64,000 bases of DNA, from assembly GCF_003054555.1 (NCBI RefSeq), contig NZ_CP026304.1, positions 3,658,001 through 3,722,000 on the forward strand, written 5' to 3'. Both the position numbers and the translations under genes were made by a program. Each line of letters opens with the position of its first letter. The stretch's first letter is position 1. The notes beneath the pieces were generated by a model. The model was not told where the DNA came from and did no database searches. It was given only the letters and a program-made list of their open reading frames with translations. Source of the stretch: Streptomyces lunaelactis (lineage in GTDB: Bacteria > Actinomycetota > Actinomycetes > Streptomycetales > Streptomycetaceae). Below are positions 1 through 7,816 of this stretch, piece after piece.

Positions 1-997
1 GGGGGTCGTCGGCCCAGGAGGACCACCGCCCGGTCATCGCCTCCACCGCCTGCCGCGGCGAGACCGCCGGGGGCACCAGAGCGGTGATGACCAGGAGGTC
101 GGGGTCCCTGGCGTCCAGCGGACCGAAAACGCCGCAGCCGGCCGACGCCGCCTGGACGCCCTCCAGTCCCTGCTGGCTGATGATCTCGGCCAGTACGGCA
201 TGCGCCAGATAACCCGCCATGTCCGCGCGGGAATCGGGCAGCCGGTAGCCGACGGCCACGGCCGTCGCGGGAACCTCGGGTTCCGTGCAGGTCGCCCACC
301 GGTCCTCGGTGAGGTCCCGCTCGCGCAGATCGGGTGACGGGGCGAACGAGCGCGCCGGTATGCCGCCGAAATACCGCTCGGCCAGGGCCAGCAGCTCCTC
401 GGGGTCGTGGTCACCGACCACGGTCAGCACCGCGTTGCCCGGAGCGTAATGGGCCTCGAAGAACTCCTCGCACTCAGCGACCGTCGCCGTGCGGAGCTGC
501 TCCAGACGGCCGTATCCGTCATGGGCGTTGGCGAAGTTCTCGAAGACCACACCGGGCAGCAGCGGCCAGGGGAACCCTCCGTACGGCCGGGCTTCCACCG
601 CCTCGTGGATCTCCACCTCGATGCCGTCCAGCTGACCGGCCAGCGACTGCTCGGTGAACCGGGGCGCCCGCATCCGATCGGCCTCGCTGAACAGCGCCTG
701 TTCCAGGGCCGCGGCCGGGACCACCTGGTGGTAGTCGGTGTAGTCCTGGTGGGTGGTGCCGTTCGCCTGGCCGCCCAGCGAGTGGATGTGGTCGTAGAAA
801 CGACCCTCGGGAAGGCTCGCGCTGCCCCGGAACATCAAGTGCTCGAAGAGATGGGCGAACCCTTCCCGATCGGGCCGCTCCGACCGGTAGCCCACCCCGT
901 AGTGGACGCAGACCGCTGTGCGCGACGCGCCTGGCTGCCGCTCGACGACGACCCGCAGACCGTTGCCGAGGGTTGCCCTACTGACCTTGTGCTTCAT
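1..997 (-). CDS. M16 (pitrilysin/insulinase) family zinc peptidase, 3' end outside window
   Basis: The reverse strand is open from an ATG at 997 to the window edge, giving 332 residues that begin MKHKVSRATLGNGLRVVVER. Residues 49-53 read HLFEH, the inverted zinc motif HxxEH of M16 peptidases, inside the typical context REGFAHLFEHLMFRG. A conserved region near residues 120-135 (EVEIHEAVEARPYGG) is where the family's third, acidic ligand normally lies. The start overlaps the end of the upstream APH-like pseudogene by 20 bp, so the two were probably translationally coupled. M16B enzymes process peptides, and in several RiPP clusters they are candidate leader peptidases; that role here is inferred only from the neighbour. 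Only the N-terminal domain and the start of the next domain are visible. Confidence 0.88.
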   Translation of the reverse strand, partial: MKHKVSRATLGNGLRVVVERQPGASRTAVCVHYGVGYRSERPDREGFAHLFEHLMFRGSASLPEGRFYDHIHSLGGQANGTTHQDYTDYHQVVPAAALEQALFSEADRMRAPRFTEQSLAGQLDGIEVEIHEAVEARPYGGFPWPLLPGVVFENFANAHDGYGRLEQLRTATVAECEEFFEAHYAPGNAVLTVVGDHDPEELLALAERYFGGIPARSFAPSPDLRERDLTEDRWATCTEPEVPATAVAVGYRLPDSRADMAGYLAHAVLAEIISQQGLEGVQAASAGCGVFGPLDARDPDLLVITALVPPAVSPRQAVEAMTGRWSSWADDP

Positions 998-1465
998 CCT
1001 TGGAGTCCTCGGAATCCTCGTTCTGCGGGAGGTCGACGAGAAACCTCAGGAAGTCGCAGTAGTGGTCGAAGCCGCGGTCGAAGTCGTCGACGTAGGCGGC
1101 GATGTCATGGACGTGGAGCAGGATGCGCAGCGCCGCCATCGATTTCCACTCCTGTCCCAGCTCGCGGCCGTACCCCTCGAACAGCGCGCTGGTGAGGGCC
1201 TGCCACGATTCCTTGTCGCCGCCCAACTGCCACTGCAACTCGACCAGCTCGCCGACGACCCAGCCGAGATCGAAGTACCACGGCGCCGCGCACGCGTCCT
1301 CGCCGACGAGCAGGTCGGAGCGTCCGGAGCCGGGTTCGACGACGAACGCCCCGAGACCGGCCGCGCCGTGCGCCAGCACCACCCCGGGGTCGGCGACCGT
1401 CAGGCGGCACCAGGCGACCACCTGTTTCCAACGCTCCTCGCCAAGGCTCCGGCGCAACTGTCCCA
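978..1465 (-). pseudogene. APH-like (aminoglycoside phosphotransferase fold) protein, 5' end deleted
   Basis: The reading frame from about 1465 to 978 resembles the C-terminal lobe of the aminoglycoside phosphotransferase fold: PGVVLAHGAAGLGAFVV matches the usual catalytic loop (LvHGDlhpgN), and WYFDLGWVVGELVEL matches the usual DlawllgEL helix. The catalytic Asp of HGD is replaced (HGA) and the metal-binding Asn is absent, so this looks like a pseudokinase. Upstream of about 1465 the frame runs antisense through a recombinase gene, so the N-terminal half has been lost. Catalytically odd APH-like proteins occur in thioamitide and class V lanthipeptide clusters. That, and the coupled M16 gene, is the basis for suspecting a RiPP remnant. 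Confidence 0.6.
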
Positions 1466-1665
1466 AGATCCGCTTGCACGACACCCGCCATACGTGCGGA
1501 TCACTGCTTGCCGCTCTCGACGTGCACCCTCGCGTCGCGATGCAGATCCTCCGACACAGCAAGATCGCCGTGACGATGGAGATCTACACGCACATCCCGT
1601 CCGAGGCCACACGCAAAGCTCTGCGGAAGCTGGGCAAGCACCTGGACGGGCAAGATCAGACGTAG
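1461..1665 (+). pseudogene. Tyrosine recombinase (phage/AICE integrase), C-terminal fragment
   Basis: The translation up to the TAG at 1665 contains RLHDTRHTCGSLLAA, then ILRHSKIAVTMEIYTHI. These are the HxxR box, the second His box and the nucleophilic Tyr of tyrosine recombinases, in the right order and spacing. Everything N-terminal of RLHDTRHT is missing and is replaced by antisense APH-like sequence, so a deletion joined the two genes. The stop lies about 75 bp from the 3' end of tRNA-Ala(CGC), the usual position of int in pSAM2-type integrative elements. This is a dead recombinase marking an old attachment site. Confidence 0.85.
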
Positions 1666-1695
1666 TTGCTGTACTTCGCTGCTGGACGACGCCAA

Positions 1696-1729
1696 AGAGC
1701 CCCTACCGGATTCCCCCGGTAGGGGCTCT
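1696..1729 (-). terminator. Rho-independent-type terminator downstream of tRNA-Ala
   Basis: A perfect 14-bp stem (arms 1696-1709 and 1716-1729) closes a 6-nt loop. It lies 10 bp past the 3' end of the tRNA on the reverse strand and between two converging genes, so it may also stop the recombinase fragment. Confidence 0.75.
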
Positions 1730-1738
1730 GAGCTGTTG

Positions 1739-1812
1739 TGGACCTGTGGGGATTTGAACCCCAGACCCCCTCGATGCGAACGAGGTGCGCTACCAGACTG
1801 CGCCACAGGCCC
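1739..1812 (-). tRNA. tRNA-Ala (anticodon CGC)
   Basis: The reverse strand folds as a standard cloverleaf beginning GGGCCTG. The anticodon stem is CCTCG/CGAGG and the loop TTCGCAT, giving anticodon CGC. The T arm is GGGGTTCAAATCCCC. The acceptor stem ends CAGGTCC and contains the G3:U70 pair, the alanine identity element. No CCA is encoded. The adjacent recombinase fragment indicates it served as an integration site. Confidence 0.95.
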
Positions 1813-1913
1813 TTGCAACGAGTGAAACCTTAGCACCCCCATCGGGGTGCTTGGAAATCCGTTCCCTCGCTGGTCACGGAAGCCGAGCGGAGCCCGGCCG
1901 GACGTGCGCGGGC

Positions 1914-3008
1914 TCACTCGTTGGCGGCGCGCGGCCGGTCCTCGTCCTCATATTGGTCGAAGAGCGGAGTGCGGCCGCGGTCACGCATGCGGCGGGGCGG
2001 CCCGGTCCGCTGACGCGGCGGCGAGTCCGCGGCCGGCGTCGGTTCCGGGGTCGGCTCCGCGGTCGACGATCGGGCCGAGCTCCAGGTCTCCGGGTCGCTG
2101 AAGTCCACGCCGCTCGTCGCGCGCGGGGCGACGGGCGCGGTCACGTACGTCGGCAGCGGGACCGGGACGGGGTCCCAGCTGTCGCCGCGCGCCGGGCCGC
2201 GTTCGCGCTGCTGGTCGACCCACTCCGCATGGTCCGTCTGCTCGACCAGCGCGCGGCGGCCCGCCTCCTGGGGCGAGAGCGCGGCGGCGGGTTCGGGCTC
2301 GGGGCGCGCCTCGGGCTCCTCGTCCGGCTCGGCGGCGGACGCCGCGGGGGCCTGGTGCCGGCGGGGACGGTTCTCGCGCAGCCGCTGCGCCGCGGCCTCG
2401 GCCCGGCGCCGGTCCATGGTGAACTCGAAGCGCCGTCGCTCCTGGCTGCGCAGATGCACGATGTACACGCTGAGCAGCACCGCCGGGCCGGCCGGGGCCC
2501 ACAGGAAACCGAGCCCGCCGACCGCGGCGACGATCGCGCCCAGCGTGAAGGCGAAGAAGAGGACAACGGTCGTACGTCTGCGGCGGGCCAGGACCTTGGT
2601 GCGCCGCGCGCGCTCGGCCGCGGCACCGTTCGGCCGCGGGCGCGGGGCCGGGGGCCGCACCTGTGACGGTACGGCCGGGGCTGCGGGCGCCTGCCGGGCC
2701 GGGACATCCATCCGGGCTTCCGTACGTGCCGGGGGCGCGGCGAAGGCCCGGACGTCCACGGAACTCAAACGGTCCGTGGCCGCGTCCGGGTCCCCGTCGG
2801 GCCCCGCCTCCTCGGCGGTGCGCTCCCGCAGCTCCCTGGCGTACCGGCGCTCCATCGCCCCGCGTCCGGACAGTAGCCGGATGGCGGTGGAGAAGCGTTC
2901 CGTCGGACGGGCTTCATTGAGCTCGTCCTGCCTGCGGAGCCACATCGGCACCAAGTAGGCGGCCCAGGCCCCGACGATGACTGCGTAGATGAGGCCGCTG
3001 CTGCTCAC
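1914..3008 (-). CDS. sepX: SepX/GLPR-like actinobacterial membrane protein (cell division)
   Basis: This 364-residue protein starts at GTG 3008. An N-terminal membrane anchor (about residues 5-22, SGLIYAVIVGAWAAYLVPMW) is followed by a conserved basic/acidic stretch (RRQDELNEARPTERFSTAIR). A second hydrophobic hairpin lies near residues 145-185, and a long charged Pro/Ala-rich C-terminal tail follows. The N-terminal sequence and the position beside rimJ-mog-moaC-moeA-galU match the actinobacterial family called SepX in Streptomyces and GLPR in Corynebacterium. That protein is reported to bind a gephyrin-like MoeA homologue (Glp) at division sites. A moeA in the same gene block fits that partnership. 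Function is assigned by family resemblance and synteny, not by a catalytic motif. Confidence 0.68.
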   Translation of the reverse strand: MSSSGLIYAVIVGAWAAYLVPMWLRRQDELNEARPTERFSTAIRLLSGRGAMERRYARELRERTAEEAGPDGDPDAATDRLSSVDVRAFAAPPARTEARMDVPARQAPAAPAVPSQVRPPAPRPRPNGAAAERARRTKVLARRRRTTVVLFFAFTLGAIVAAVGGLGFLWAPAGPAVLLSVYIVHLRSQERRRFEFTMDRRRAEAAAQRLRENRPRRHQAPAASAAEPDEEPEARPEPEPAAALSPQEAGRRALVEQTDHAEWVDQQRERGPARGDSWDPVPVPLPTYVTAPVAPRATSGVDFSDPETWSSARSSTAEPTPEPTPAADSPPRQRTGPPRRMRDRGRTPLFDQYEDEDRPRAANE

Positions 3009-3143
3009 GCTTCACACCGTAGAGGGGTTCGCCTGAGGGCATCCGCCAATTGGCCCGGTGTGTCGCACGATCTGGCTGATATCACGGACTTTTTTTGTGA
3101 TTGTTCAGATCAATCGTGGCCAGCAGCGATCAGTTTCGAACAC

Positions 3144-3755
3144 TTATTTTATTTCCCGTGACGTTCCGGGTCGTGCCTGGTGCCAGCGGTGGAGCAGTCC
3201 TTCCGGGACCTCTTCGGCCGTGAGCGCGAAGACCAGATGGTCCCGCCACCCACCGTCGATGTGGAGATAACCGGGGCGCAGTCCCTCTTCGCGGAATCCG
3301 AGTTTCTCCACGACCCGGAGGCTGGGGCCGTTCTCCGGGCGAATGCAGACCTCGATGCGGTGCAGTCCGACCGTACGGAAGCAGTGGTCGACGGCGAGGG
3401 CGACGGCCGTCGGCATGACGCCGCGGCCCGCGACCTGCCGGTCCACCCAGTAGCCGACATGGCCCGAGCACATCGAGCCCCAGGTGATCCCGGCGACCGT
3501 CAGCTGGCCGACGAGCTGCCCCTGGTACTCAATGACGAAGGGCAGCATCCGCCCCGCGCCGGCCTCGGCGCGCAGATGGCGGACCATCTGGCGGTAGGTG
3601 GGGCGCTGGGCGTGGGGCCCGCCGGGGGCGGGCGGCGGAATCGTCGCTTCCCACGGCCGCAGCCAGTCGCGGTTGCGCCGGTTGACCTCGCGCCAGGACC
3701 GCTGGTCGCGCAGCTTTATCGGGCGGAGGGCGATATCGCCGTCCACCAGGATCAC
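3144..3755 (-). CDS. rimJ: GNAT acetyltransferase, RimJ-type
   Basis: The 203-residue protein from GTG 3755 has the GNAT layout of ribosomal-protein N-acetyltransferases. It opens with IALRPIKLRDQRSW. The central acetyl-CoA loop region GYWVDRQVAGRGVMPTAVAL corresponds to the family's R/QxxGxG/A motif. RIEVCIRPENGPSLRVVEKL is the usual 'NxaSirvaEKlGF' segment. The family acetylates N-terminal amino groups of ribosomal proteins, though many homologues are uncharacterised. It starts 17 bp after the mog stop, so it is the distal gene of the galU-moeA-moaC-mog run. A 135-bp AT-rich gap then separates it from sepX. Confidence 0.85.
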   Translation of the reverse strand: MILVDGDIALRPIKLRDQRSWREVNRRNRDWLRPWEATIPPPAPGGPHAQRPTYRQMVRHLRAEAGAGRMLPFVIEYQGQLVGQLTVAGITWGSMCSGHVGYWVDRQVAGRGVMPTAVALAVDHCFRTVGLHRIEVCIRPENGPSLRVVEKLGFREEGLRPGYLHIDGGWRDHLVFALTAEEVPEGLLHRWHQARPGTSREIK

Positions 3756-3772
3756 CGGCCAGGACGGGGCGT

Positions 3773-4357
3773 TCAGCTTGGGCTCCCGGCGGTTCTGGGG
3801 TGGTCGCCGCCGCGGATCTGGTCCACGGCATGGATGAGGAGCGGCTCCAGTACGGCCAGTCCGTCGCGCACTCCGCCGGTGGAGCCGGGGAGGTTGACGA
3901 TCAGGGTCCCTCCCGCGACACCGGCGAGGCCGCGGGACAGCGCCGCGGTGGGCACCTTCTCTCGACCGTACGCGCGGATCGCCTCGGGGATGCCGGGGAT
4001 CTCGTGGTCGAGGACCCGGCGGGTGGCCTCGGGAGTGCGGTCGGTGGGCGAGATGCCGGTGCCGCCGGTGGTGAGGATGACGTCGTAGCCGGCGGCCACC
4101 CCGTCCCGCAGGGCCCGCTCGACCGGGTCACCGTCGGGGACGACCTGGGGGCCGTCGATGGCGAAGCCCAACTTCGTCAGCCCCTCGGCGAGGAGCGGGC
4201 CGCCCTTGTCCTCGTACACACCGGCCGCGGCGCGGTTGGAGGCGGTGACGACCAGCGCGCTGTACGGCGCGAGCAACGCCCCGCCCGTCGCGGCATCCGA
4301 TACGTCGGCGCCGGGCCGGTGGCTGTGGCTGTAGACCTCTCCGCCACGCGGGCTCAT
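3773..4357 (-). CDS. mog: Molybdenum cofactor biosynthesis protein MogA/MoaB (molybdopterin adenylyltransferase)
   Basis: The 194-residue protein has the MoCF-biosynthesis fold. [13 protein letters not shown] opens the domain, and the hallmark loop [19 protein letters not shown] binds molybdopterin and nucleotide. [17 protein letters not shown] closes it. The family adenylates molybdopterin before molybdate insertion. The ATG overlaps the moaC stop by 4 bp (ATGA), which indicates translational coupling. The first 30 residues precede the conserved domain, so a later start is possible. Confidence 0.93.
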   Translation of the reverse strand: MSPRGGEVYSHSHRPGADVSDAATGGALLAPYSALVVTASNRAAAGVYEDKGGPLLAEGLTKLGFAIDGPQVVPDGDPVERALRDGVAAGYDVILTTGGTGISPTDRTPEATRRVLDHEIPGIPEAIRAYGREKVPTAALSRGLAGVAGGTLIVNLPGSTGGVRDGLAVLEPLLIHAVDQIRGGDHPRTAGSPS

Positions 4358-4833
4358 GAGCGGCTCCAGTCGCCGGACTTGCCGCCCGTCTTCTCCTCGA
4401 CCCGCACGTCGGTGATCACCGCGCCCTTGTCGACGGCCTTGACCATGTCGATGATGGTCAGCGCGGCGACCGAGACCGCGGTCAGGGCCTCCATCTCGAC
4501 ACCCGTACGGTCGGTGGTCCTCACCGTGGCGGTGATCTCCACCGCGTCATCGGCGACCGACAGATCCAGCGTCACGCCGGAGACCGCCAGCGGGTGACAG
4601 AGCGGGATGAGATCGGGGGTGCGCTTGGCGCCCATGATCCCCGCGATGCGGGCCGTGGCCAGGGCGTCGCCCTTGGGAACGCCCTCGCCCCGCAGCAGCT
4701 CCACCACCCGCGGTGAGACCAGCACCCGGCCACTGGCGCTGGCGGTGCGTGCGGTGACGTCCTTTCCGGAGACGTCGACCATACGGGCCGCCCCCGCCTC
4801 GTCGATGTGCGTCAGCCTGCCTTGCGTACTCAT
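4354..4833 (-). CDS. moaC: Cyclic pyranopterin monophosphate synthase accessory protein MoaC
   Basis: This 159-residue protein is the normal MoaC length. It contains [19 protein letters not shown] and [20 protein letters not shown], the two signature segments that form the active-site pocket, and ends near [20 protein letters not shown]. MoaC converts the MoaA product into cyclic pyranopterin monophosphate in cofactor synthesis. The gene sits between moeA and mog, 72 bp after moeA and overlapping mog by 4 bp. No moaA, moaD or moaE lies in the window. Confidence 0.96.
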   Translation of the reverse strand: MSTQGRLTHIDEAGAARMVDVSGKDVTARTASASGRVLVSPRVVELLRGEGVPKGDALATARIAGIMGAKRTPDLIPLCHPLAVSGVTLDLSVADDAVEITATVRTTDRTGVEMEALTAVSVAALTIIDMVKAVDKGAVITDVRVEEKTGGKSGDWSRS

Positions 4834-4905
4834 CTGGTGCTGCGCTCCCGGTCAGGGCCCGGCGGGGCCTGTGTGGGCAGACACGGTACCGCCACCGTAA
4901 GCAGG

Positions 4906-6207
4906 TCAGCCGATGAGGACCACTTCCACCTCCGCGCCCGGCTCCACCGAGGTGTCCGTCTCCGGGACGACGATCAGGCAGTCGGCATGTGCGAGGGCCG
5001 CGATCAGATGGGAGCCGGAGCCGCCGACCGGGGAGACGGTGCCCGACGCGCGGTCGTACGCACCCCGCAGGTACTGCCGCTTGCCGGAGGGCGACGACAG
5101 GGTCCTGTCGGCCTTCAGGACGGCGCGGACCTTCGGCCTGTGGACGTCCTTCAGGCCCATCAGGGCCCGGATCGCGGGATGTACGAACAGCTCGAAGGAG
5201 ACGTACGACGAGACGGGATTGCCCGGGAGCGCCAGCAGCGGGGTGTGCTCGGGGCCGATCGAGCCGAAGCCCTGCGGCTTGCCGGGCTGCATCGCGAGCT
5301 TGCGGAAGTCGATCCCGCTGCCGGGCACGTCCGCGTCGCCCACCGACGAGAGGGCTTCCTTGACCACGTCGTACGCACCGACGCTCACCCCGCCCGTCGT
5401 GACCAGCAGATCGGCGCGGATCAGCTGGTCCTCGATGGTCGCGCGCAGCGTCTCCGCGTCGTCGGTGACCGCGCCCACCCGGTAGGAGAGGGCGCCCGCG
5501 TCGCGCGCGGCGGCGCACAGCGCGAAGCTGTTGGAGTCGTAGATCTGGCCTTCGCCCAACTCCTCGCCGGGCTGGACCAGTTCGTTGCCGGTGGAGAGCA
5601 CGACGACGCGCGGACGGGGCCGTACGCGCACGGTGGCGCGGCCGATCGCGGCGAGCAGGCCGATCTGTGGCGGGCCGAGGACCGTGCCCGCCTCCAGAGC
5701 CAGATCGCCCGCCTGGACATCGCTGCCACGCGCGCGGACATGGGCCCTGGCCTCGGCGGGGCGGTGGACGCGGACCTCGCCACTCGCGCCCTCGGGGGCC
5801 TCGCCGGCCGGGCGCATGGCCGTCGCCGCTCCCCCGCCCGTGCCGCCGTCGGTCCACTCGACCGGGACGACGGCCTCGGCGCCGGGCGGCAGCGGGGCGC
5901 CGGTCATGATGCGCGCGGCCTGGCCCGGCCCGACGGTGGGCTGTCCCCCGCTGCCGGCCGCCACATCGCCGATGACCGTGAGGACCGCGGGGAACTCCTC
6001 GGTGGCTCCGGCGACATCGGCCGTACGGACCGCGTAACCGTCCATGGAACTGTTGTCGAAGGGCGGCAGGGCGACGGACACCGTGACGTCCTCGACGAGA
6101 ACACAGCCCTGGGCGTCCGGCAGTTGCAGCTCGATCGGGTCCAGCGGGCGGATCGCCCCGAGGATGTCCTCCAGATGGTCGTCCACCGACCAGATCGTGC
6201 TGCTCAC
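4906..6207 (-). CDS. moeA: MoeA family molybdopterin molybdotransferase / gephyrin-like Glp
   Basis: The 433-residue protein has the full MoeA architecture. PPFDNSSMDGYAVR near the N terminus is the signature. GQAARIMTGAPLPPGAEAVV follows, and the MoCF domain contains LVTTGGVSVGAYDVVKEAL and LPGNPVSSYVSFELF. The classical role is molybdate insertion into adenylated molybdopterin. In Corynebacteriales a MoeA homologue encoded near the SepX/GLPR gene has been repurposed as the division protein Glp, so this copy could do either. The residues above look intact for catalysis. It starts 3 bp after galU, as part of the galU-led transcription unit. Confidence 0.93.
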   Translation of the reverse strand: MSSTIWSVDDHLEDILGAIRPLDPIELQLPDAQGCVLVEDVTVSVALPPFDNSSMDGYAVRTADVAGATEEFPAVLTVIGDVAAGSGGQPTVGPGQAARIMTGAPLPPGAEAVVPVEWTDGGTGGGAATAMRPAGEAPEGASGEVRVHRPAEARAHVRARGSDVQAGDLALEAGTVLGPPQIGLLAAIGRATVRVRPRPRVVVLSTGNELVQPGEELGEGQIYDSNSFALCAAARDAGALSYRVGAVTDDAETLRATIEDQLIRADLLVTTGGVSVGAYDVVKEALSSVGDADVPGSGIDFRKLAMQPGKPQGFGSIGPEHTPLLALPGNPVSSYVSFELFVHPAIRALMGLKDVHRPKVRAVLKADRTLSSPSGKRQYLRGAYDRASGTVSPVGGSGSHLIAALAHADCLIVVPETDTSVEPGAEVEVVLIG

Positions 6208-6210
6208 GTG

Positions 6211-7113
6211 CTACATCTCCTCGTTCACATAACTGCGAAGCCAGGTCCGGAACTCCGGGCCCAGGTCTTCACGTTCGCATGCGAGTCTGACAATCGCCCG
6301 CAGGTAGTCACCTCGGTCGCCGGTGTCATAGCGGCGGCCCTTGAAGATCACGCCGTGCACCGGGCCGCCCGCCTTCTCGTCCTCGGCGAGCTTCTGGAGA
6401 GCGTCGGTGAGCTGGATCTCGTTGCCGCGGCCCGGCTCGGTCTTCCGCAGTATCTCGAAGACCGCGGGGTCGAGGACATAGCGGCCGATGATGGCGAGAT
6501 TGCTCGGCGCCTCGGACGGGTCGGGCTTCTCGACCAGGTTGGTCACCCGGACCACGTCCGACTCGCCGGTGGCCTCGACGGCCGCGCAGCCGTACAGATG
6601 GATCTGCGAGGGGTCGACCTCCATCAGGGCGATCACGCTGCCGCCCTCCCGCTCCTGGATCTCGACCATGCGGGCGAGCAGCGGGTCGCGCGGGTCGATC
6701 AGGTCGTCGCCGAGGAGGACCGCGAAGGGCTGGTCACCGACGTGCGGGGCGGCGCACAGCACGGCGTGGCCGAGCCCGCGCGGATCGCCCTGGCGCACAT
6801 AGTGCATGGTGGCGAGGTCGCTCGACTCCTGGACCTTCGCGAGACGCTGGGCGTCGCCCTTGCGGGTGAGCGCGCTCTCCAGCTCGTAATTGCGGTCGAA
6901 GTGGTCCTCGAGGGGACGCTTGTTGCGGCCGGTGATCATGAGCACGTCGGAGAGACCGGCCGAGACCGCCTCCTCGACGACGTACTGGATCGCGGGCTTG
7001 TCGACGACAGGCAGCATCTCTTTGGGAGTGGCCTTTGTGGCAGGCAGGAACCGGGTGCCCAGACCTGCGGCGGGGATGACAGCCTTGCTGATCCTGGGGT
7101 GCGACTGAGTCAT
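6211..7113 (-). CDS. galU: UTP-glucose-1-phosphate uridylyltransferase
   Basis: The 300-residue protein carries the nucleotidyltransferase signature KAVIPAAGLGTRFLPATK near its N terminus, followed by KEMLPVVDKPAIQYVVEEA. PFAVLLGDDLID provides the metal-binding Asp region. The C-terminal half has VEKPDPSEAPSNLAIIGRYV and KGRRYDTGDRGDYLRA, all typical of GalU. It makes UDP-glucose for glycans and trehalose. As first gene of the leftward run it faces fthC across a 94-bp divergent region that should contain both promoters. Confidence 0.95.
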   Translation of the reverse strand: MTQSHPRISKAVIPAAGLGTRFLPATKATPKEMLPVVDKPAIQYVVEEAVSAGLSDVLMITGRNKRPLEDHFDRNYELESALTRKGDAQRLAKVQESSDLATMHYVRQGDPRGLGHAVLCAAPHVGDQPFAVLLGDDLIDPRDPLLARMVEIQEREGGSVIALMEVDPSQIHLYGCAAVEATGESDVVRVTNLVEKPDPSEAPSNLAIIGRYVLDPAVFEILRKTEPGRGNEIQLTDALQKLAEDEKAGGPVHGVIFKGRRYDTGDRGDYLRAIVRLACEREDLGPEFRTWLRSYVNEEM

Positions 7114-7207
7114 GCGCCGCAGACTAGCCGGTGACTATGGGCTGAAGATGAGCCTCCGGTTAACTTCCGTCTCATAAAGACGCATACGAGAGGTTTACGA
7201 AAGCGCA

Positions 7208-7801
7208 ATGAGCGATGACTTGTCCGCAAAGAATGCGGTACGGCGTGAACTCCTCGACGCCCGGAGCCTACTGTCCCCCGAGGACGTCCAGCAGGCAGCC
7301 GCAGTTCTTGCGCGACAGGCCCTGGATCTCCCGGAATTGACCGAAGCGCACATAGTCGCCGCATATGTCTCCGTGGGGCGCGAGCCCGGGACGCGCACGC
7401 TGCTCGACGCGCTGCACACGCGGGGCGTACGCGTCCTGTTGCCGGTCCTGAGGGCGGACAACGATCTGGACTGGGGTGTGTACCGGGGCCCGGAGCATCT
7501 GGTGCGCGCCGGCCGCGGGCTGCTGGAGCCGGACGGCGAGCGGCTCGGCGTGGACGCCGTGGTGGAGGCCGATGCCGTACTCCTTCCCGGGCTCGCCGTG
7601 GACGGTCGCGGTATGCGGCTCGGCCGCGGCGGCGGCTCGTACGACCGGGTCCTCGCCCGGCTCGCGGCGGCCGGCGCCGACCCCGCGCTGGTGGTCCTGC
7701 TGTACGCGAACGAGGTGGTCGCACGGGTCCCGGAGGAACCGCACGACCACCCCGTACACGCGGTGATCACACCCACGGCCGTCAGGCGCTTCACCGGCTG
7801 A
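7208..7801 (+). CDS. fthC: 5-formyltetrahydrofolate cyclo-ligase
   Basis: The 197-residue protein has the 5-FCL landmarks. The N-terminal basic motif KNAVRRELLDARSLLS contributes to ATP binding. ILLPGLAVDGRGMRLGRGGG-type sequence (here VLLPGLAVDGRGMRLGRGGG) followed by SYDRVLA is the phosphate-binding and catalytic loop. HPVHAVITPTAVRRF ends the protein. The enzyme converts 5-formyl-THF to methenyl-THF using ATP. It is divergent from galU, an arrangement also known in mycobacteria, and converges with the acylase gene with a 15-bp gap. Confidence 0.93.
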   Translation: MSDDLSAKNAVRRELLDARSLLSPEDVQQAAAVLARQALDLPELTEAHIVAAYVSVGREPGTRTLLDALHTRGVRVLLPVLRADNDLDWGVYRGPEHLVRAGRGLLEPDGERLGVDAVVEADAVLLPGLAVDGRGMRLGRGGGSYDRVLARLAAAGADPALVVLLYANEVVARVPEEPHDHPVHAVITPTAVRRFTG

Positions 7802-7816
7802 TCCGGAAGACAGGCC

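Noticed and set aside
2000..2670. Long open frames antisense to sepX and across many other genes
   Set aside because: High GC leaves several frames open. Only the frame with normal codon bias, a start signal and recognisable domains was kept in each case.
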